From NCBI RefSeq assembly GCF_001442625.1, contig NZ_LMZQ01000010.1:1-64000 (forward strand): 64,000 nt of DNA, written 5' to 3'. Within the stretch, counting starts at the first letter, position 1. The number at the start of each line of letters is the position of its first letter. Both the position numbers and the translations under genes were made by a program. The notes beneath the pieces were generated by a model. That model worked only from the letters and a program-made list of their open reading frames with translations, was not told the origin of the DNA and did not search any database. This document shows positions 1-8,557 of the stretch, piece after piece. The stretch comes from Pedobacter ginsenosidimutans (GTDB taxonomy: Bacteria; Bacteroidota; Bacteroidia; Sphingobacteriales; Sphingobacteriaceae).

Positions 1-1
1 T

Positions 2-43
2 GCTGATGACATAAATACCTTAATGTGGTGGCAGAAACCATAA
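2..43 (+). CDS. C-terminal end of an unidentified protein (cut by window edge)
   Basis: An open frame enters from the left edge and reads ADDINTLMWWQKP before a TAA stop, 25 bases ahead of the next ATG. It is on the same strand as the DUF5689 lipoprotein gene and close enough to share its transcript. In Bacteroidota, genes of that kind often follow a TonB-dependent receptor, so this could be a receptor C-terminus, but 13 residues cannot show it. Treat as a partial CDS of unknown function. Confidence 0.45.
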   Translation, partial: ADDINTLMWWQKP

Positions 44-68
44 TTATTTAAAATTGAGTTAAGAAGCT

Positions 69-1631
69 ATGAATAAAATAATAAGAAATATGCTGTTTGC
101 ACTAGGGTGTATTGCAGTTATAATAAGTTGTAAAAGAGATACCGATTACGTATTATCAACACCGAGTATGTTTATCCCAAATGTTGATTTACGCAAAATT
201 TATAAAAATACCGAAGTAACGCTTACAACCGAAAATATGCGTGGAGCCAGTATGGTTAAAGGGCAGGTAATTTCTAATCATTCTACCAATAATTTGCCGC
301 CGGGTTTGCTCATCATTCAAAATACTAGAATTGTTGGTGGGCTAGATTCATTAAGAGGTATTGCCATAAACATTGGTGTCGATGCCGCAAAATATGTTCC
401 TGGCGATTCTGTTCACGTTAAAATTGAAGGTGGAGTGTTGAAACGTGTTGATGGTACGTTACAAATTATGGGCAAAACTGCTGCTGATGTTACTAAAATT
501 GCTTCAGGTAAAACTTTATATATTTCGAGAGGATATGGCAATCTAATAGCTACTTATCCAGATAGGTACGAATGTACTTTGCTAACTATTTATAAATGCA
601 CATTCAATCCAACATTATCTGCTACAGAAACCTTAGCAGGTGATAAAGTTTTAAATGATGGTACAAATGATTTCGGATTCTATACCGATCCAAAAGCGTC
701 ATTTGCATCTGTAAAGCCACCATATTCTGGTAATTATAAAGGGATAATAATCAATAAAATCGTTAATGATAAAATACTTCCACAACTACGTATAACTAAT
801 GCTAATGATATTGGCGCTTTAAGCACTAACATTGATGCTCCTGAATGTGTAATTTCAGGCTTTATAAGTGATGTAAATGGTGGTGATGGCAACAATGAAT
901 ACGTTCAGCTCAGGGCTACTAAAGATATTAATTTTGCCAACACGCCTTTTTCTTTAATAGTTTCTAATAATGCTGGAGCATCTGTACCAACGGGTGTACC
1001 AGCACAAGGTTGGGCAACTGGCCAGCAGCGTACTTACAAAATAAATCTAACTTCTGGCACTGTAAGCAAAGGCGAATTTTTTTATGTTGGTGGTATAAAT
1101 AAATTAATTAACGGCGCTAATTCTACATCAATTGCCTCATCAAAATGGATTAGGGCATTAGATTATAATAAGGTGAGCGATCGTTTTAACTCAGCTAGTA
1201 CAGTTACTGGTAATGCCACCACCGGTTTAATGGCAAATAGTGGTAATGCATTCGGGATGGCAGTATTTAGAGGTATTGAGGTTACCGGAGCTACTGTACC
1301 TATCGATGTATTGTGGGTTAGTACTGGTGGGCTTTTATATCAATCTGGCGGCGCCCCTAATTATGGTGGAGGTTACAGAATTGGTAATACTGATATTTAC
1401 GATGTCATTAATCCCCAAAATTTAGTTCCTCAACCTTTTTACAGAGCAGGTACAAATACACAATCGTTAACCTATTTAACTGCAGATTTAGGCTATTTCT
1501 ACCTTTTAGGCGGTGCTTATGATACAAAATTAAATAAATGGGTAAAAGCAAGAACGCAAACTCCAATTCTTTTAACTAAAACCTCAGCACTTACAGATAT
1601 TGAGCCTGCTAACGCAACTGAAATAAGATAA
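69..1631 (+). CDS. DUF5689-type secreted lipoprotein
   Basis: 520 residues. The N-terminus is a lipoprotein signal: a basic MNKIIRN, a hydrophobic core and a lipobox ending IISC at about residue 21, so the protein is probably anchored in a membrane of the envelope and may be surface exposed. Residues about 35-145 (IPNVDLRKIYK, then KGQVISNH, YVPGDSVHVK and GTLQIMG) resemble the DUF5689 domain common in Bacteroidota lipoproteins, which looks like an OB-like or carbohydrate-binding-like beta domain. The middle (about 255-330, SDVNGGDGNNEYVQLRA) resembles lamin-tail-like secreted domains. No catalytic motif is visible. It leads a same-strand run with a metallophosphoesterase, a glycerophosphodiester phosphodiesterase and an SGNH hydrolase, which suggests a substrate-binding role in phosphate or lipid-headgroup scavenging; that role is inference. 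Confidence 0.7.
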   Translation: MNKIIRNMLFALGCIAVIISCKRDTDYVLSTPSMFIPNVDLRKIYKNTEVTLTTENMRGASMVKGQVISNHSTNNLPPGLLIIQNTRIVGGLDSLRGIAINIGVDAAKYVPGDSVHVKIEGGVLKRVDGTLQIMGKTAADVTKIASGKTLYISRGYGNLIATYPDRYECTLLTIYKCTFNPTLSATETLAGDKVLNDGTNDFGFYTDPKASFASVKPPYSGNYKGIIINKIVNDKILPQLRITNANDIGALSTNIDAPECVISGFISDVNGGDGNNEYVQLRATKDINFANTPFSLIVSNNAGASVPTGVPAQGWATGQQRTYKINLTSGTVSKGEFFYVGGINKLINGANSTSIASSKWIRALDYNKVSDRFNSASTVTGNATTGLMANSGNAFGMAVFRGIEVTGATVPIDVLWVSTGGLLYQSGGAPNYGGGYRIGNTDIYDVINPQNLVPQPFYRAGTNTQSLTYLTADLGYFYLLGGAYDTKLNKWVKARTQTPILLTKTSALTDIEPANATEIR

Positions 1632-1727
1632 TAAATTATAAAAAGTTAAAAATATCTATAAAAATCTTTGTCATCTGCGGAAGAAATTATTTTATATTCT
1701 TCTGCTGTAAGTAAAAAATCATTCATA

Positions 1728-3137
1728 ATGAATAGAAGATCATTTATACAAAAATCAACTTTATTAACCACAACCTTATTTGTTAGTTTAAAATCGTTTC
1801 CATCATCGTTATTCGCCATTGATGGATTGGTAAGCGGAACGGTAACCAGCAAAGGTAAATCTGTTGCCGGTGTGGTTATTTCTGATGGTTACAGTGTGGT
1901 GCAAACTGATAAAAACGGTAACTATGAAATTAAACTTCATGAGCTTGCCCGTTTTGTTTGGATAAGCACGCCTTCGGGTTACGAGTTTAAAACAGAAAGC
2001 AGCATTGCACGCCATTATTATAAACCAGATACTGCTGGTAAATTAAACTTCGATCTTAAGCCACTAAAACAAAACGATAACAAACATAACTTTATCATTT
2101 GGGCAGATCCTCAGGTGAAGAATAAAAAGGATGTTCAGCAAATGATGGAAACTTCAGTTCCTGACACAAGAGAAGTAGTAAAAACAATGGGGAAAACACC
2201 TGTTCATGGAATCGGTGTTGGAGATTTAGTTTGGGATAATTTTGATCTTTTTCCTGCATATGATGAGGCTATTGCTCAAATCGGGATTCCATTTTTCCAG
2301 GCATTAGGAAATCATGATCAGGATTACAGGCAAGGAGGTGATGATACTTCTGACCGGACTTTTCAAGCACATTATGGTCCAACTTATTACTCTTTTAACA
2401 GAGGTAAAGCGCATTATGTGGTTTTAGATGATGTACGTTATTTGGGCGTAGAAAGAACTTACGACGGATACATCACCCCAACGCAGTTAGAATGGCTGGC
2501 CAAAGATCTGCAGCTGGTGCCTAAAGATGCATTACTGATTATCTGCCTGCATATTCCGGTACATAATGCCGTTAAAAATAAAGATGATTTTTATGCCGTG
2601 TTAAAAGATTTTAAAAACGTTCATATCATGTCAGGACATACGCATTTTAATAAAAATGTAATCAAGAACGGCATTTACGAACATAACCATGGTACCGTTT
2701 GTGGTGGCTGGTGGACAGGCCCCATCTGTGAGGATGGTACACCACGTGGCTACGGCGTTTACGAAGTAGATGGGACCAATTTGAAATGGTACTACAAATC
2801 TACCGGAAGGGATAGAAAAGAGCAGCTTGATATTTATGTAGATACCTTAACCAATCAGAAAAGGTTAATTGCCAACGTTTGGAATTATGATCCTGAATGG
2901 AAAGTAGAATATTTTTTGGATGGGAAAGCAATGGGCTTACTGGCACAACAAGATGGTTATGATCCACTGGCATTAAAGTTGTATAAGGGCGATAAGCTGC
3001 CAAATCCACGCCCATTTGTAGAGCCAAGATCAACTGATCACTTGTTCTTGGCGCATTTCGAACCATCAGTTAAAAAAGTTAAGGTAGTGGCTACAGACCG
3101 CTTCGGAGAAAAATTTGAGGCGGAAGTGGATGCCTAA
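1728..3137 (+). CDS. Secreted calcineurin-like metallophosphoesterase
   Basis: 469 residues from the ATG chosen here. An in-frame TTG 60 bases upstream would add a non-signal-like extension, whereas this ATG begins MNRRSFIQKS followed by a hydrophobic run, a typical (possibly Tat-type) export signal. Residues about 33-110 form a beta-rich carboxypeptidase-regulatory-like domain (GTVTSKGKSVAGVVISDG, DKNGNYEI), as in the MetallophosN family. The phosphoesterase core carries WADPQ (metal site 1, with Gln where many relatives have His), GVGDLVWD, LGNHDQD near 193-199, LHIPVHN and MSGHTHF. A C-terminal domain of about 140 residues resembles MetallophosC. It probably hydrolyses phosphomonoesters or diesters in the periplasm or outside the cell. 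The true substrate cannot be read from sequence. It sits directly upstream of GDPD and SGNH hydrolase genes. Confidence 0.85.
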   Translation: MNRRSFIQKSTLLTTTLFVSLKSFPSSLFAIDGLVSGTVTSKGKSVAGVVISDGYSVVQTDKNGNYEIKLHELARFVWISTPSGYEFKTESSIARHYYKPDTAGKLNFDLKPLKQNDNKHNFIIWADPQVKNKKDVQQMMETSVPDTREVVKTMGKTPVHGIGVGDLVWDNFDLFPAYDEAIAQIGIPFFQALGNHDQDYRQGGDDTSDRTFQAHYGPTYYSFNRGKAHYVVLDDVRYLGVERTYDGYITPTQLEWLAKDLQLVPKDALLIICLHIPVHNAVKNKDDFYAVLKDFKNVHIMSGHTHFNKNVIKNGIYEHNHGTVCGGWWTGPICEDGTPRGYGVYEVDGTNLKWYYKSTGRDRKEQLDIYVDTLTNQKRLIANVWNYDPEWKVEYFLDGKAMGLLAQQDGYDPLALKLYKGDKLPNPRPFVEPRSTDHLFLAHFEPSVKKVKVVATDRFGEKFEAEVDA

Positions 3138-3142
3138 CGTGA

Positions 3143-3301
3143 TGTCAGATGTTACCATCTGACAATTAATGGTATAGCATAAAGAGGCAACATCCAACGC
3201 TATTATAAATCAGTAAAATTAATATAGATTTAATTAACTACGTTAGATGATAACACCTGATAACACTATAATTGTGCTGTTGGATGGTAACATCCGACGC
3301 C
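3143..3301. repeat. Cluster of small GATG..CATC hairpin repeats
   Basis: The gap between the phosphoesterase and GDPD genes holds several related short repeats. The first is a perfect 9-bp stem with a TTAC loop (TGTCAGATG / CATCTGACA, 3143-3164). Another is GGATG-GTAA-CATCC followed by GACGC (3282-3300), and broken copies (CAACATCCAACGC, GATGATAACACCTGATAACA) lie between them. Neither hairpin has a following T-run, so these are not classical terminators. A related copy lies at 55813-55826. They look like REP-like dispersed elements. Confidence 0.6.
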
Positions 3302-3327
3302 ACTATTACGCTTAATCCCTTCTAAAT

Positions 3328-4227
3328 ATGAAACTTAATACAACAGCAATTTTTATTTTGTTATCTGCATTTGCAGTTAAATCATTTAGTCAGGAAGTTA
3401 AATTTCCGGCATTTAGCGCAGAGGCGCATCGTGGCGGAAGAGGGCTTATGCCTGAAAATACCATTTTGGCAATGTTAAATGCTATGAAAATAGAAGGAAT
3501 TACCACTTTGGAAATGGATACCCATATCTCTAAAGATGGTAAAGTTGTGGTAACACACGACGATTATCTGAGCCCGGCATTTATGCTTACGCCGGAAGGG
3601 AAAGACATTCCTGTAACAGATGCCAAGAAATATCCGATTTTTGGAATGAATTACGCTGAAATTAAACAGTTTGATCTAGGTACGAAGTATTACGGATTGT
3701 TTCCTCAACAGAAGAAAGAAAAAACATACCTTCCCTTACTTTCAGAACTCATCGATGCTGTTCAGCACGATATTAAGGCAAATAATCGCAAGCAGTTTTT
3801 CTACAATATCGAAACTAAATGTAGTGAAAGCGGTGATGGCATTACCAACCCTAAACCCGAAGAGTTTGTTAAATTTTTAATGGATGTGATTTTGAAGAAA
3901 AAAATCGCTGATTTTGTAGTGATCCAATCTTTTGATAAAAGAACGATCCAGATTATTCACGAAAAATATCCAAAAATGAAAACCTCTTTTTTGGTTGCCA
4001 ATAAAAAAACATATGAAGAAAATATTGCCGACTTAGGTTATAAGCCTTTTATTTTAAGTCCGGTTTGGCAAATGGTAAACGAAGAACTGGTTAAAAAAGC
4101 ACATGCTGATGGTGTAAAAATTATCCCCTGGACTGCCAATACCTTAGCTGATATTCAGAAATTAAAAGCCTTAAATGTGGATGGTATTATTTCTGATTAC
4201 CCGGATATTTTAGTTCAGGCAAAGTAG
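3328..4227 (+). CDS. Glycerophosphodiester phosphodiesterase (secreted)
   Basis: 299 residues with a clean signal peptide (MKLNTTAIFILLSAFAV then FSQ at about 20-22), so the enzyme acts in the periplasm or outside. The GDPD TIM-barrel signature is complete: HRGGRGLMPENT with catalytic His34 and Arg35, EMD at 62-64 for the metal-binding Glu and Asp, and THDD with the second catalytic His at 77. C-terminal strands GVKIIPWTAN and VDGIISDYPD are also typical. The family hydrolyses glycerophosphodiesters such as glycerophosphocholine to glycerol-3-phosphate and an alcohol. It is flanked by a metallophosphoesterase and an SGNH hydrolase on the same strand, fitting stepwise breakdown of phospholipid head groups. 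Confidence 0.9.
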   Translation: MKLNTTAIFILLSAFAVKSFSQEVKFPAFSAEAHRGGRGLMPENTILAMLNAMKIEGITTLEMDTHISKDGKVVVTHDDYLSPAFMLTPEGKDIPVTDAKKYPIFGMNYAEIKQFDLGTKYYGLFPQQKKEKTYLPLLSELIDAVQHDIKANNRKQFFYNIETKCSESGDGITNPKPEEFVKFLMDVILKKKIADFVVIQSFDKRTIQIIHEKYPKMKTSFLVANKKTYEENIADLGYKPFILSPVWQMVNEELVKKAHADGVKIIPWTANTLADIQKLKALNVDGIISDYPDILVQAK

Positions 4228-4253
4228 TATTTTAGTCTTTATAAAAATATAAT

Positions 4254-4949
4254 ATGAAAGCACTTTTTTACAAGTTATTGGTAACCGTTGTTGTATTTAC
4301 CCTGAGTTTTACAGCAGCTACGGCTCAGGTAGTAAAATGGGACAGCACTTACCGTCCGGGGAAATATGTTGAGCTGGTGGCTAAATTTAAAGCCGATCCA
4401 AAATCTAAAACAGATTTCGTCTTTTTGGGTAACAGCATTACCGCTGGAACGGATTGGGCTAAACTTTTAGATCTGCCACAGGCAAAAAACAGGGGGATTT
4501 CGGGCGATATTACTTTTGGTGTTTTAGAACGTTTACAAGATGTAATTGATGGTAAACCAACAAAGGTTTTTATCCTGATTGGCATAAATGATATCTCCCG
4601 GAATATTCCAGATAGTGTGATCTTAAGGAATTATAAAACAATGATTACCAGAATCAGAAAAGGTTCTAAGAAAACGCATATCTATTTCAATACACTATTG
4701 CCAGTGAACAGTGCTTTCGAAAAATTTAAAAACCATTATGGCAAAGACGAACATATTCTTTGGTTAAATGATGAAATCAGAAAATTTGCGGCTAAAAATG
4801 TAACAGTTATCGATCTATATCCAAATTTTACCGATCAGGACAAACATTTGAGGGCTGAGCTTACCAAAGATGGTTTACATCTTATTCCAGCCGGATACCA
4901 GGTTTGGGCCGATTTTCTTAAGAAGTCTGGTTACTTAACTGAGCGATAA
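4254..4949 (+). CDS. SGNH/GDSL-family hydrolase (secreted)
   Basis: 231 residues, starting 26 bases after the GDPD gene and likely in one transcript. A signal peptide ends near AATAQ at 21-25. SGNH blocks are visible in order: block I FLGNSITAG with nucleophile Ser61, block II NRGISGD with the oxyanion Gly, block III IGIND with Asn112, and block V KDGLHLIPAGY with Asp206 and His209. The arrangement resembles the platelet-activating-factor acetylhydrolase-like branch, so an O-acyl or O-acetyl ester is the likely substrate. The neighbouring phosphodiesterases suggest lipids or decorated glycans, but the substrate is not determined. Confidence 0.85.
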   Translation: MKALFYKLLVTVVVFTLSFTAATAQVVKWDSTYRPGKYVELVAKFKADPKSKTDFVFLGNSITAGTDWAKLLDLPQAKNRGISGDITFGVLERLQDVIDGKPTKVFILIGINDISRNIPDSVILRNYKTMITRIRKGSKKTHIYFNTLLPVNSAFEKFKNHYGKDEHILWLNDEIRKFAAKNVTVIDLYPNFTDQDKHLRAELTKDGLHLIPAGYQVWADFLKKSGYLTER

Positions 4950-5310
4950 TTTTTATAGCGATAATTGTTTGCGGCCTTGTTGGATGGCCATGTGTTTGGA
5001 AAGCATAGATGGAGGCATTAGTTAACAGCAATCCCGCTCTCGCTTCTGCTCCGATGAAAAATCGGGAGCATCCCGCTTGGATCGGGTTTAGGTGGCACGG
5101 CCAATGCTACTATTGGAGGTATATACTCAAGAAATAAATAAATCCTGCATTATGCTATTAAACTATTAATAGTTGCACCGACTTTACATCTCTAAACCTG
5201 GTTGACGCAGTCCCAATATAAAATCGGGGCAAGCAAAAAACAGGGCTAAACTTTAAAAGCAGTACTGCAACTTTCCAAAAAAACAGACTATAACTGGTTT
5301 ATGGACTTTA
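4950..5310. other. Intergenic region with dispersed inverted repeats, no gene seen
   Basis: No coding frame is convincing in this 361-base gap between the convergent SGNH hydrolase and bioD genes. It contains a hairpin GCTCCGAT-gaaaa-ATCGGGAGC (5048-5069, one bulged base), a further CCCGCTTGGATCGGG-type inverted segment just after it, and a 14-bp palindrome AACTATTAATAGTT near 5161. The GC-rich hairpins resemble the debris of dispersed repeats seen elsewhere in the window (for example 38000-38050 and 47985-48110). No clear T-tailed terminator was found. Confidence 0.5.
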
Positions 5311-5919
5311 TTAAATAAAAAGGCTTTGCCCAGCTGCTTTCACTTTTTCTTTATCAATATGACTAAAGCTCGGTATACTGCCTAGTTTTTTTATTTTGGT
5401 ATATTGGAGGATGTATCTTTCGGTTTCTGTATTCTCCTCACCATTAAAAACGATGCCTTTAACAGGGATTTCATATTGTTTAAGTAGATTGACTGATAAA
5501 AGTGTGTGGTTAATACTGCCTAAATAATTTTGCGAAACCAAAATCACTTCAGCATTCAACTTTTTGATCAGGTCGATAATCAGCTCATTTTCGTTTAAGG
5601 GTACCATTAAACCGCCAGCCCCTTCAATAATTAAATCATTATTCGTTAAAGGCATATTGATTTTGTTCAGATCAATCTCAATATCATCTAGTCTCGCTGA
5701 TAAATGCGGTGAGAGAGGTTGTGTTAACCTATAGCTTTCCTGGTGGATAACGGTTTGCGTATTGCTTATTAAACTATCTATGGTTATGCTATCGCTGGTA
5801 TCTAAATCTCCCGATTGGATTGGTTTCCAATAATCGGCTTTTAGTTTTTCGGTTAAAATGGCACTGATTAATGTTTTTCCGATACCCGTTCCAATGCCTG
5901 TGATAAAATATTTAGCCAT
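5311..5919 (-). CDS. bioD: Dethiobiotin synthetase
   Basis: 202 residues, slightly short for BioD (usually about 220-230). The enzyme closes the ureido ring of 7,8-diaminopelargonate with CO2 and ATP to give dethiobiotin, the penultimate biotin step. The P-loop GIGTGIGKTL lies at residues 8-17 with Lys15. KPIQSGD at 32-38 matches the substrate-binding lysine region, and IEGAGGLMVPL is the third conserved block. The ATG directly follows the bioF stop codon with no gap, so the two are almost certainly translated from one message. bioA and bioB are not in this window. Confidence 0.93.
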   Translation of the reverse strand: MAKYFITGIGTGIGKTLISAILTEKLKADYWKPIQSGDLDTSDSITIDSLISNTQTVIHQESYRLTQPLSPHLSARLDDIEIDLNKINMPLTNNDLIIEGAGGLMVPLNENELIIDLIKKLNAEVILVSQNYLGSINHTLLSVNLLKQYEIPVKGIVFNGEENTETERYILQYTKIKKLGSIPSFSHIDKEKVKAAGQSLFI

Positions 5920-7041
5920 TTAATTTAATTCTTTAAGATGATTAACCAACGAAATAATTTCCTCGTCGGTATTAAAGTTGTGAAGACAGATTCTGAGCCT
6001 TTCTTTGCCCAAAGCTACTGTTGGGCTTAATATTGCCCGTACATCGAAACCTTTGCTTTGCAGTGCTGTAGCAGCTAGTTTAGTCGCTTCATTTGATGAA
6101 AACAAAATACCCTGAATAGCACTTTCGCTATCAAGTGCATTAATATTTTGCTCTTTTAACAATTTTCTAAATAATTCAATTTTTTGATGAATCAGCTGAT
6201 GATCAATTTTGTTTAAGTGTTGGTATGCCGATCTAATTGCAACTATATTATGAATGGGGGCAGCTGTGGTGTAAATGAACGATCTTGCAAAATTGATAAG
6301 GTAATGGCGTAAGTTTTTACTTCCTAAAATAATTGCTCCGTGTACACCTAAGGCTTTTCCAAAAGTTACAATACGTGCAAATACCTTGCTGGTCAGGTTA
6401 AGTTGGTTAATCAATCCGCGGCCGTTTGCGCCAAAAACTCCGGTAGCATGAGCTTCATCTACAATCAGGTTGGCCTGGTAGCGTTCGCAAAGGTTAGATA
6501 TTTCTATTAATGGTGCAATATCTCCATCCATAGAATAAACGCTTTCTACCACTACAAATATGTTTCCTTTTGCCAGTTTCAGTTTGGTTTCAAGCTCGTT
6601 TATATCGTTATGAAGAAATTTATAACGCATAGCATGGCTTAACCTGCAGCCATCTATAATGCTGGCGTGAATCAATTCGTCAGTAATAATGGTGTCGCCG
6701 CGTTGTGGGATGCTTGATAATAACCCTACATTGGCATCATAACCGGAGTTAAAGATCAATCCACTTTCAGCCAAGTGGAATTCGGCAATAAGCTGTTCGG
6801 TTTCTTCAGTAAATGCAGTATTTCCGCTTAACAGTCGTGAACCACCAGCTCCGTTCAGGTAATGGGGTAGTGTGGCTATGGTATCGTCAATCAGTTTTTT
6901 TAATTCACCGGACTTGGCAAAACCTAAATAATCATTAGAACAAAAATCGAAAGGAGGGATGTTAATCGATAAATTTCTGATCGAAAGGTTATTTTTTCGT
7001 TCCTGAAGTTTGCCGTTAAGAAACTGTTCAATTTTGCTCAT
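5920..7041 (-). CDS. bioF: 8-amino-7-oxononanoate synthase
   Basis: 373 residues, a usual length for BioF, which condenses pimeloyl thioester with L-alanine using PLP at the entry of biotin ring assembly. PLP-fold features are clear: FCSNDYLGFA near the N-terminus, GAGGSRLLSGN at 65-75, VDEAHATG with Asp195 and His198, and the Schiff-base lysine Lys229 in TFGKALGVHGA. It is the first gene of the visible bioF-bioD pair. No BirA-type operator is evident upstream; the 70 bases before the start are filled by the terminator of the preceding gene and a short AT-rich stretch. Glycine C-acetyltransferase (Kbl) is a relative, but the adjacent bioD makes BioF the better call. Confidence 0.93.
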   Translation of the reverse strand: MSKIEQFLNGKLQERKNNLSIRNLSINIPPFDFCSNDYLGFAKSGELKKLIDDTIATLPHYLNGAGGSRLLSGNTAFTEETEQLIAEFHLAESGLIFNSGYDANVGLLSSIPQRGDTIITDELIHASIIDGCRLSHAMRYKFLHNDINELETKLKLAKGNIFVVVESVYSMDGDIAPLIEISNLCERYQANLIVDEAHATGVFGANGRGLINQLNLTSKVFARIVTFGKALGVHGAIILGSKNLRHYLINFARSFIYTTAAPIHNIVAIRSAYQHLNKIDHQLIHQKIELFRKLLKEQNINALDSESAIQGILFSSNEATKLAATALQSKGFDVRAILSPTVALGKERLRICLHNFNTDEEIISLVNHLKELN

Positions 7042-7052
7042 TGGTCAAAAGT

Positions 7053-7084
7053 AAAAAAAGCGCCCCGAATAATCGGAACGCTTT
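7053..7084 (-). terminator. Rho-independent terminator of the LTxxQ-type gene
   Basis: Read on the minus strand this is AAAGCGTTCCGA-TTAT-TCGGGGCGCTTT followed by more T residues. The stem is 12 bp including two G-U wobbles and ends in a seven-T tract. It lies 32 bases past the stop of the small periplasmic protein gene and just before bioF, so the biotin genes probably start from their own promoter. Confidence 0.85.
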
Positions 7085-7115
7085 CAAAAATATAATTAAT
7101 TAATACTTGAGCTAT

Positions 7116-7568
7116 TTATCCTTGTGCAGGAGGATTAGAGACTACAGGTGCTTTGTCTTTTTTACCTCTTCCACCCATTCCTTTCCTCATTTTCTCACCC
7201 TTTTCTTTAGCTTCGGCACGGAAAGCATCCATTTTGGTTTTTTGTTCAGCAGTTAAAATGCCATCTATTTTAGCTTTTTGCTCATCAATAGCGGCTTTAC
7301 GTTCTTTCATTTTGCCTTTCATATCGCCTTGATCAGCAGATCTCCAGGCCTCCATTTTCTTTGCGTTTTCCAATTCAATGGCGTAAATTTTGGTTTTTTG
7401 ATCAGCGGTTAAGCTTAGCTGTTTCTCTAATCTGGCGGTTACCTTTTCTGCTCTTTGCTCGGCAGTCATTTTAGGCATTGTCCGCCTTACTCTCTTTGTA
7501 GTGTCTTGGGCAAATGCAGCGGTTAATCCCATTACTGCAATTGCTATTGTTAAAATTGCCTTTTTCAT
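7116..7568 (-). CDS. Small periplasmic Spy/CpxP-like (LTxxQ, DUF4890-type) protein
   Basis: 150 residues from the ATG chosen because it begins a clean signal peptide (MKKAILTIAIAVMGLTAAFAQ, mature from about residue 21). The longer frame upstream adds an unlikely 22-residue hydrophobic extension. The mature part is highly charged and helical, with two LTxxQ-like repeats, LSLTADQKTKI and GILTAEQKTKM, the hallmark of the Spy/CpxP fold. A glycine/lysine-rich tail closes the protein. Bacteroidota proteins of this type are usually assigned to DUF4890 or called Spy-like periplasmic chaperones. Its function in this phylum is not established. It is transcribed alone and ends in a strong terminator. 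Confidence 0.75.
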   Translation of the reverse strand: MKKAILTIAIAVMGLTAAFAQDTTKRVRRTMPKMTAEQRAEKVTARLEKQLSLTADQKTKIYAIELENAKKMEAWRSADQGDMKGKMKERKAAIDEQKAKIDGILTAEQKTKMDAFRAEAKEKGEKMRKGMGGRGKKDKAPVVSNPPAQG

Positions 7569-7647
7569 GTTATGTTTTTTTATGTGTTTGTTAAAACAAT
7601 AGATGCATAAAAAGGCAAACAGTTTAATCAGCACTTGTTAAAAAGTG

Positions 7648-8424
7648 TTAATTTTTATTTAACTGAGAGATTGATTTCTGCATTTGTGCCATCATCTGTG
7701 TCAGGGTTTCCATCGTTGGATCTGGAGCAGGTTCTGGTAGTGAGGTAGATATATATGCCTTGGCTTTCCAGATTTCGAGGATGTCGTCGGCAGCAATTGT
7801 ATAGGCATCGTATACCTTGTTATCTGATATCAGCTTTAAATCTTTATTTTCTCTGAAACGGTTACCCGCTCTTTTATATACTACACCTTCATTTTTACTA
7901 ATTACGATATACGTTTCACCAGTTTTTACTTCATTCCAGTTATCCAGGTATTCACCAATGATAACACTGCCTGGTTGAACAGGTAACATACTATCGCCCA
8001 TAATTTCAAAAGCCCTAAAGGTACCTTGTCTTAATGCTGCTAAAGGAAGTTGAAATTTCGGTAGGTCGCTAATATATTGAGGATCGGAAAAACCGTTCAA
8101 ATAACCAGCGCTTGCTTTAACAGGAACCAATTCGATGTTCTCGCGATCCTTCTGATCAACAGAAATACTCAGTACCCTAAGGTTAGATCCCTGGCTTTTT
8201 GGCTTCGGTTTCCAGCTGTCAGATATTTTTTCATTGATGAATTCATCAATGGTAAGATCAAAGTATTCGGCTATTTTTTTTAGTAAATCATATTTAGGTT
8301 CTGCCCGGTCTTCCTCGTAAGCCCCAATGAGCGATCTCTTGATTTCCATGATATCAGCGAAATTTTGCTGTGTATGGCCTTTTTTCTTCCTGAGGTACTT
8401 TAAATTATTTGAAATATTTGACAT
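7648..8424 (-). CDS. XRE-family repressor with LexA/CI-like S24 self-cleavage domain
   Basis: 258 residues. The N-terminal 65 residues are a Cro/CI helix-turn-helix (LRKKKGHTQQNFADIMEIKR, SLIGAYEEDRAEPKYDLLKK). The C-terminal half is an S24 peptidase: candidate scissile bond Ala106-Gly107 in KASAGYLNG, catalytic Ser144 in MGDSM and Lys183 in VYKRA. The Ser-Lys spacing of 39 is close to that in LexA and UmuD (37), so self-cleavage looks possible. A charged tail of about 35 residues follows. It is divergent from a GIY-YIG-like gene, and the intervening DNA holds a perfect inverted repeat that is a good operator candidate. This suggests a damage- or stress-relieved switch; the inducing signal is unknown. 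Confidence 0.85.
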   Translation of the reverse strand: MSNISNNLKYLRKKKGHTQQNFADIMEIKRSLIGAYEEDRAEPKYDLLKKIAEYFDLTIDEFINEKISDSWKPKPKSQGSNLRVLSISVDQKDRENIELVPVKASAGYLNGFSDPQYISDLPKFQLPLAALRQGTFRAFEIMGDSMLPVQPGSVIIGEYLDNWNEVKTGETYIVISKNEGVVYKRAGNRFRENKDLKLISDNKVYDAYTIAADDILEIWKAKAYISTSLPEPAPDPTMETLTQMMAQMQKSISQLNKN

Positions 8425-8450
8425 AAAAATAAATTTTAAAATAAATTTGG

Positions 8451-8495
8451 AATTACTAAAATAGTTAGTAATTTTATGCTCATAAAGTTAGTAAT
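8451..8495. promoter_or_regulatory. Candidate operator: inverted repeat AATTACTAA-n5-TTAGTAATT plus a third half-site
   Basis: A perfect 9-bp inverted repeat (8451-8459 and 8465-8473) separated by five bases lies 27 bases upstream of the repressor start. A further copy of the half-site TTAGTAAT lies at 8488-8495, on the side of the GIY-YIG-like gene. Two-fold symmetry with a spaced repeat half-site is what a dimeric CI/LexA-like repressor would bind. Assignment to the adjacent repressor is inference from position and symmetry. Confidence 0.6.
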
Positions 8496-8557
8496 ATTAT
8501 TTTGAATTGCAAGAGGGTATACTAAATAGTTTAGTTTTAAGTTTTAAACATAAGATC

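Noticed and set aside
1668..1727. TTG-started N-terminal extension of the metallophosphoesterase
   Set aside because: It would hide a good export signal that begins at the internal ATG.
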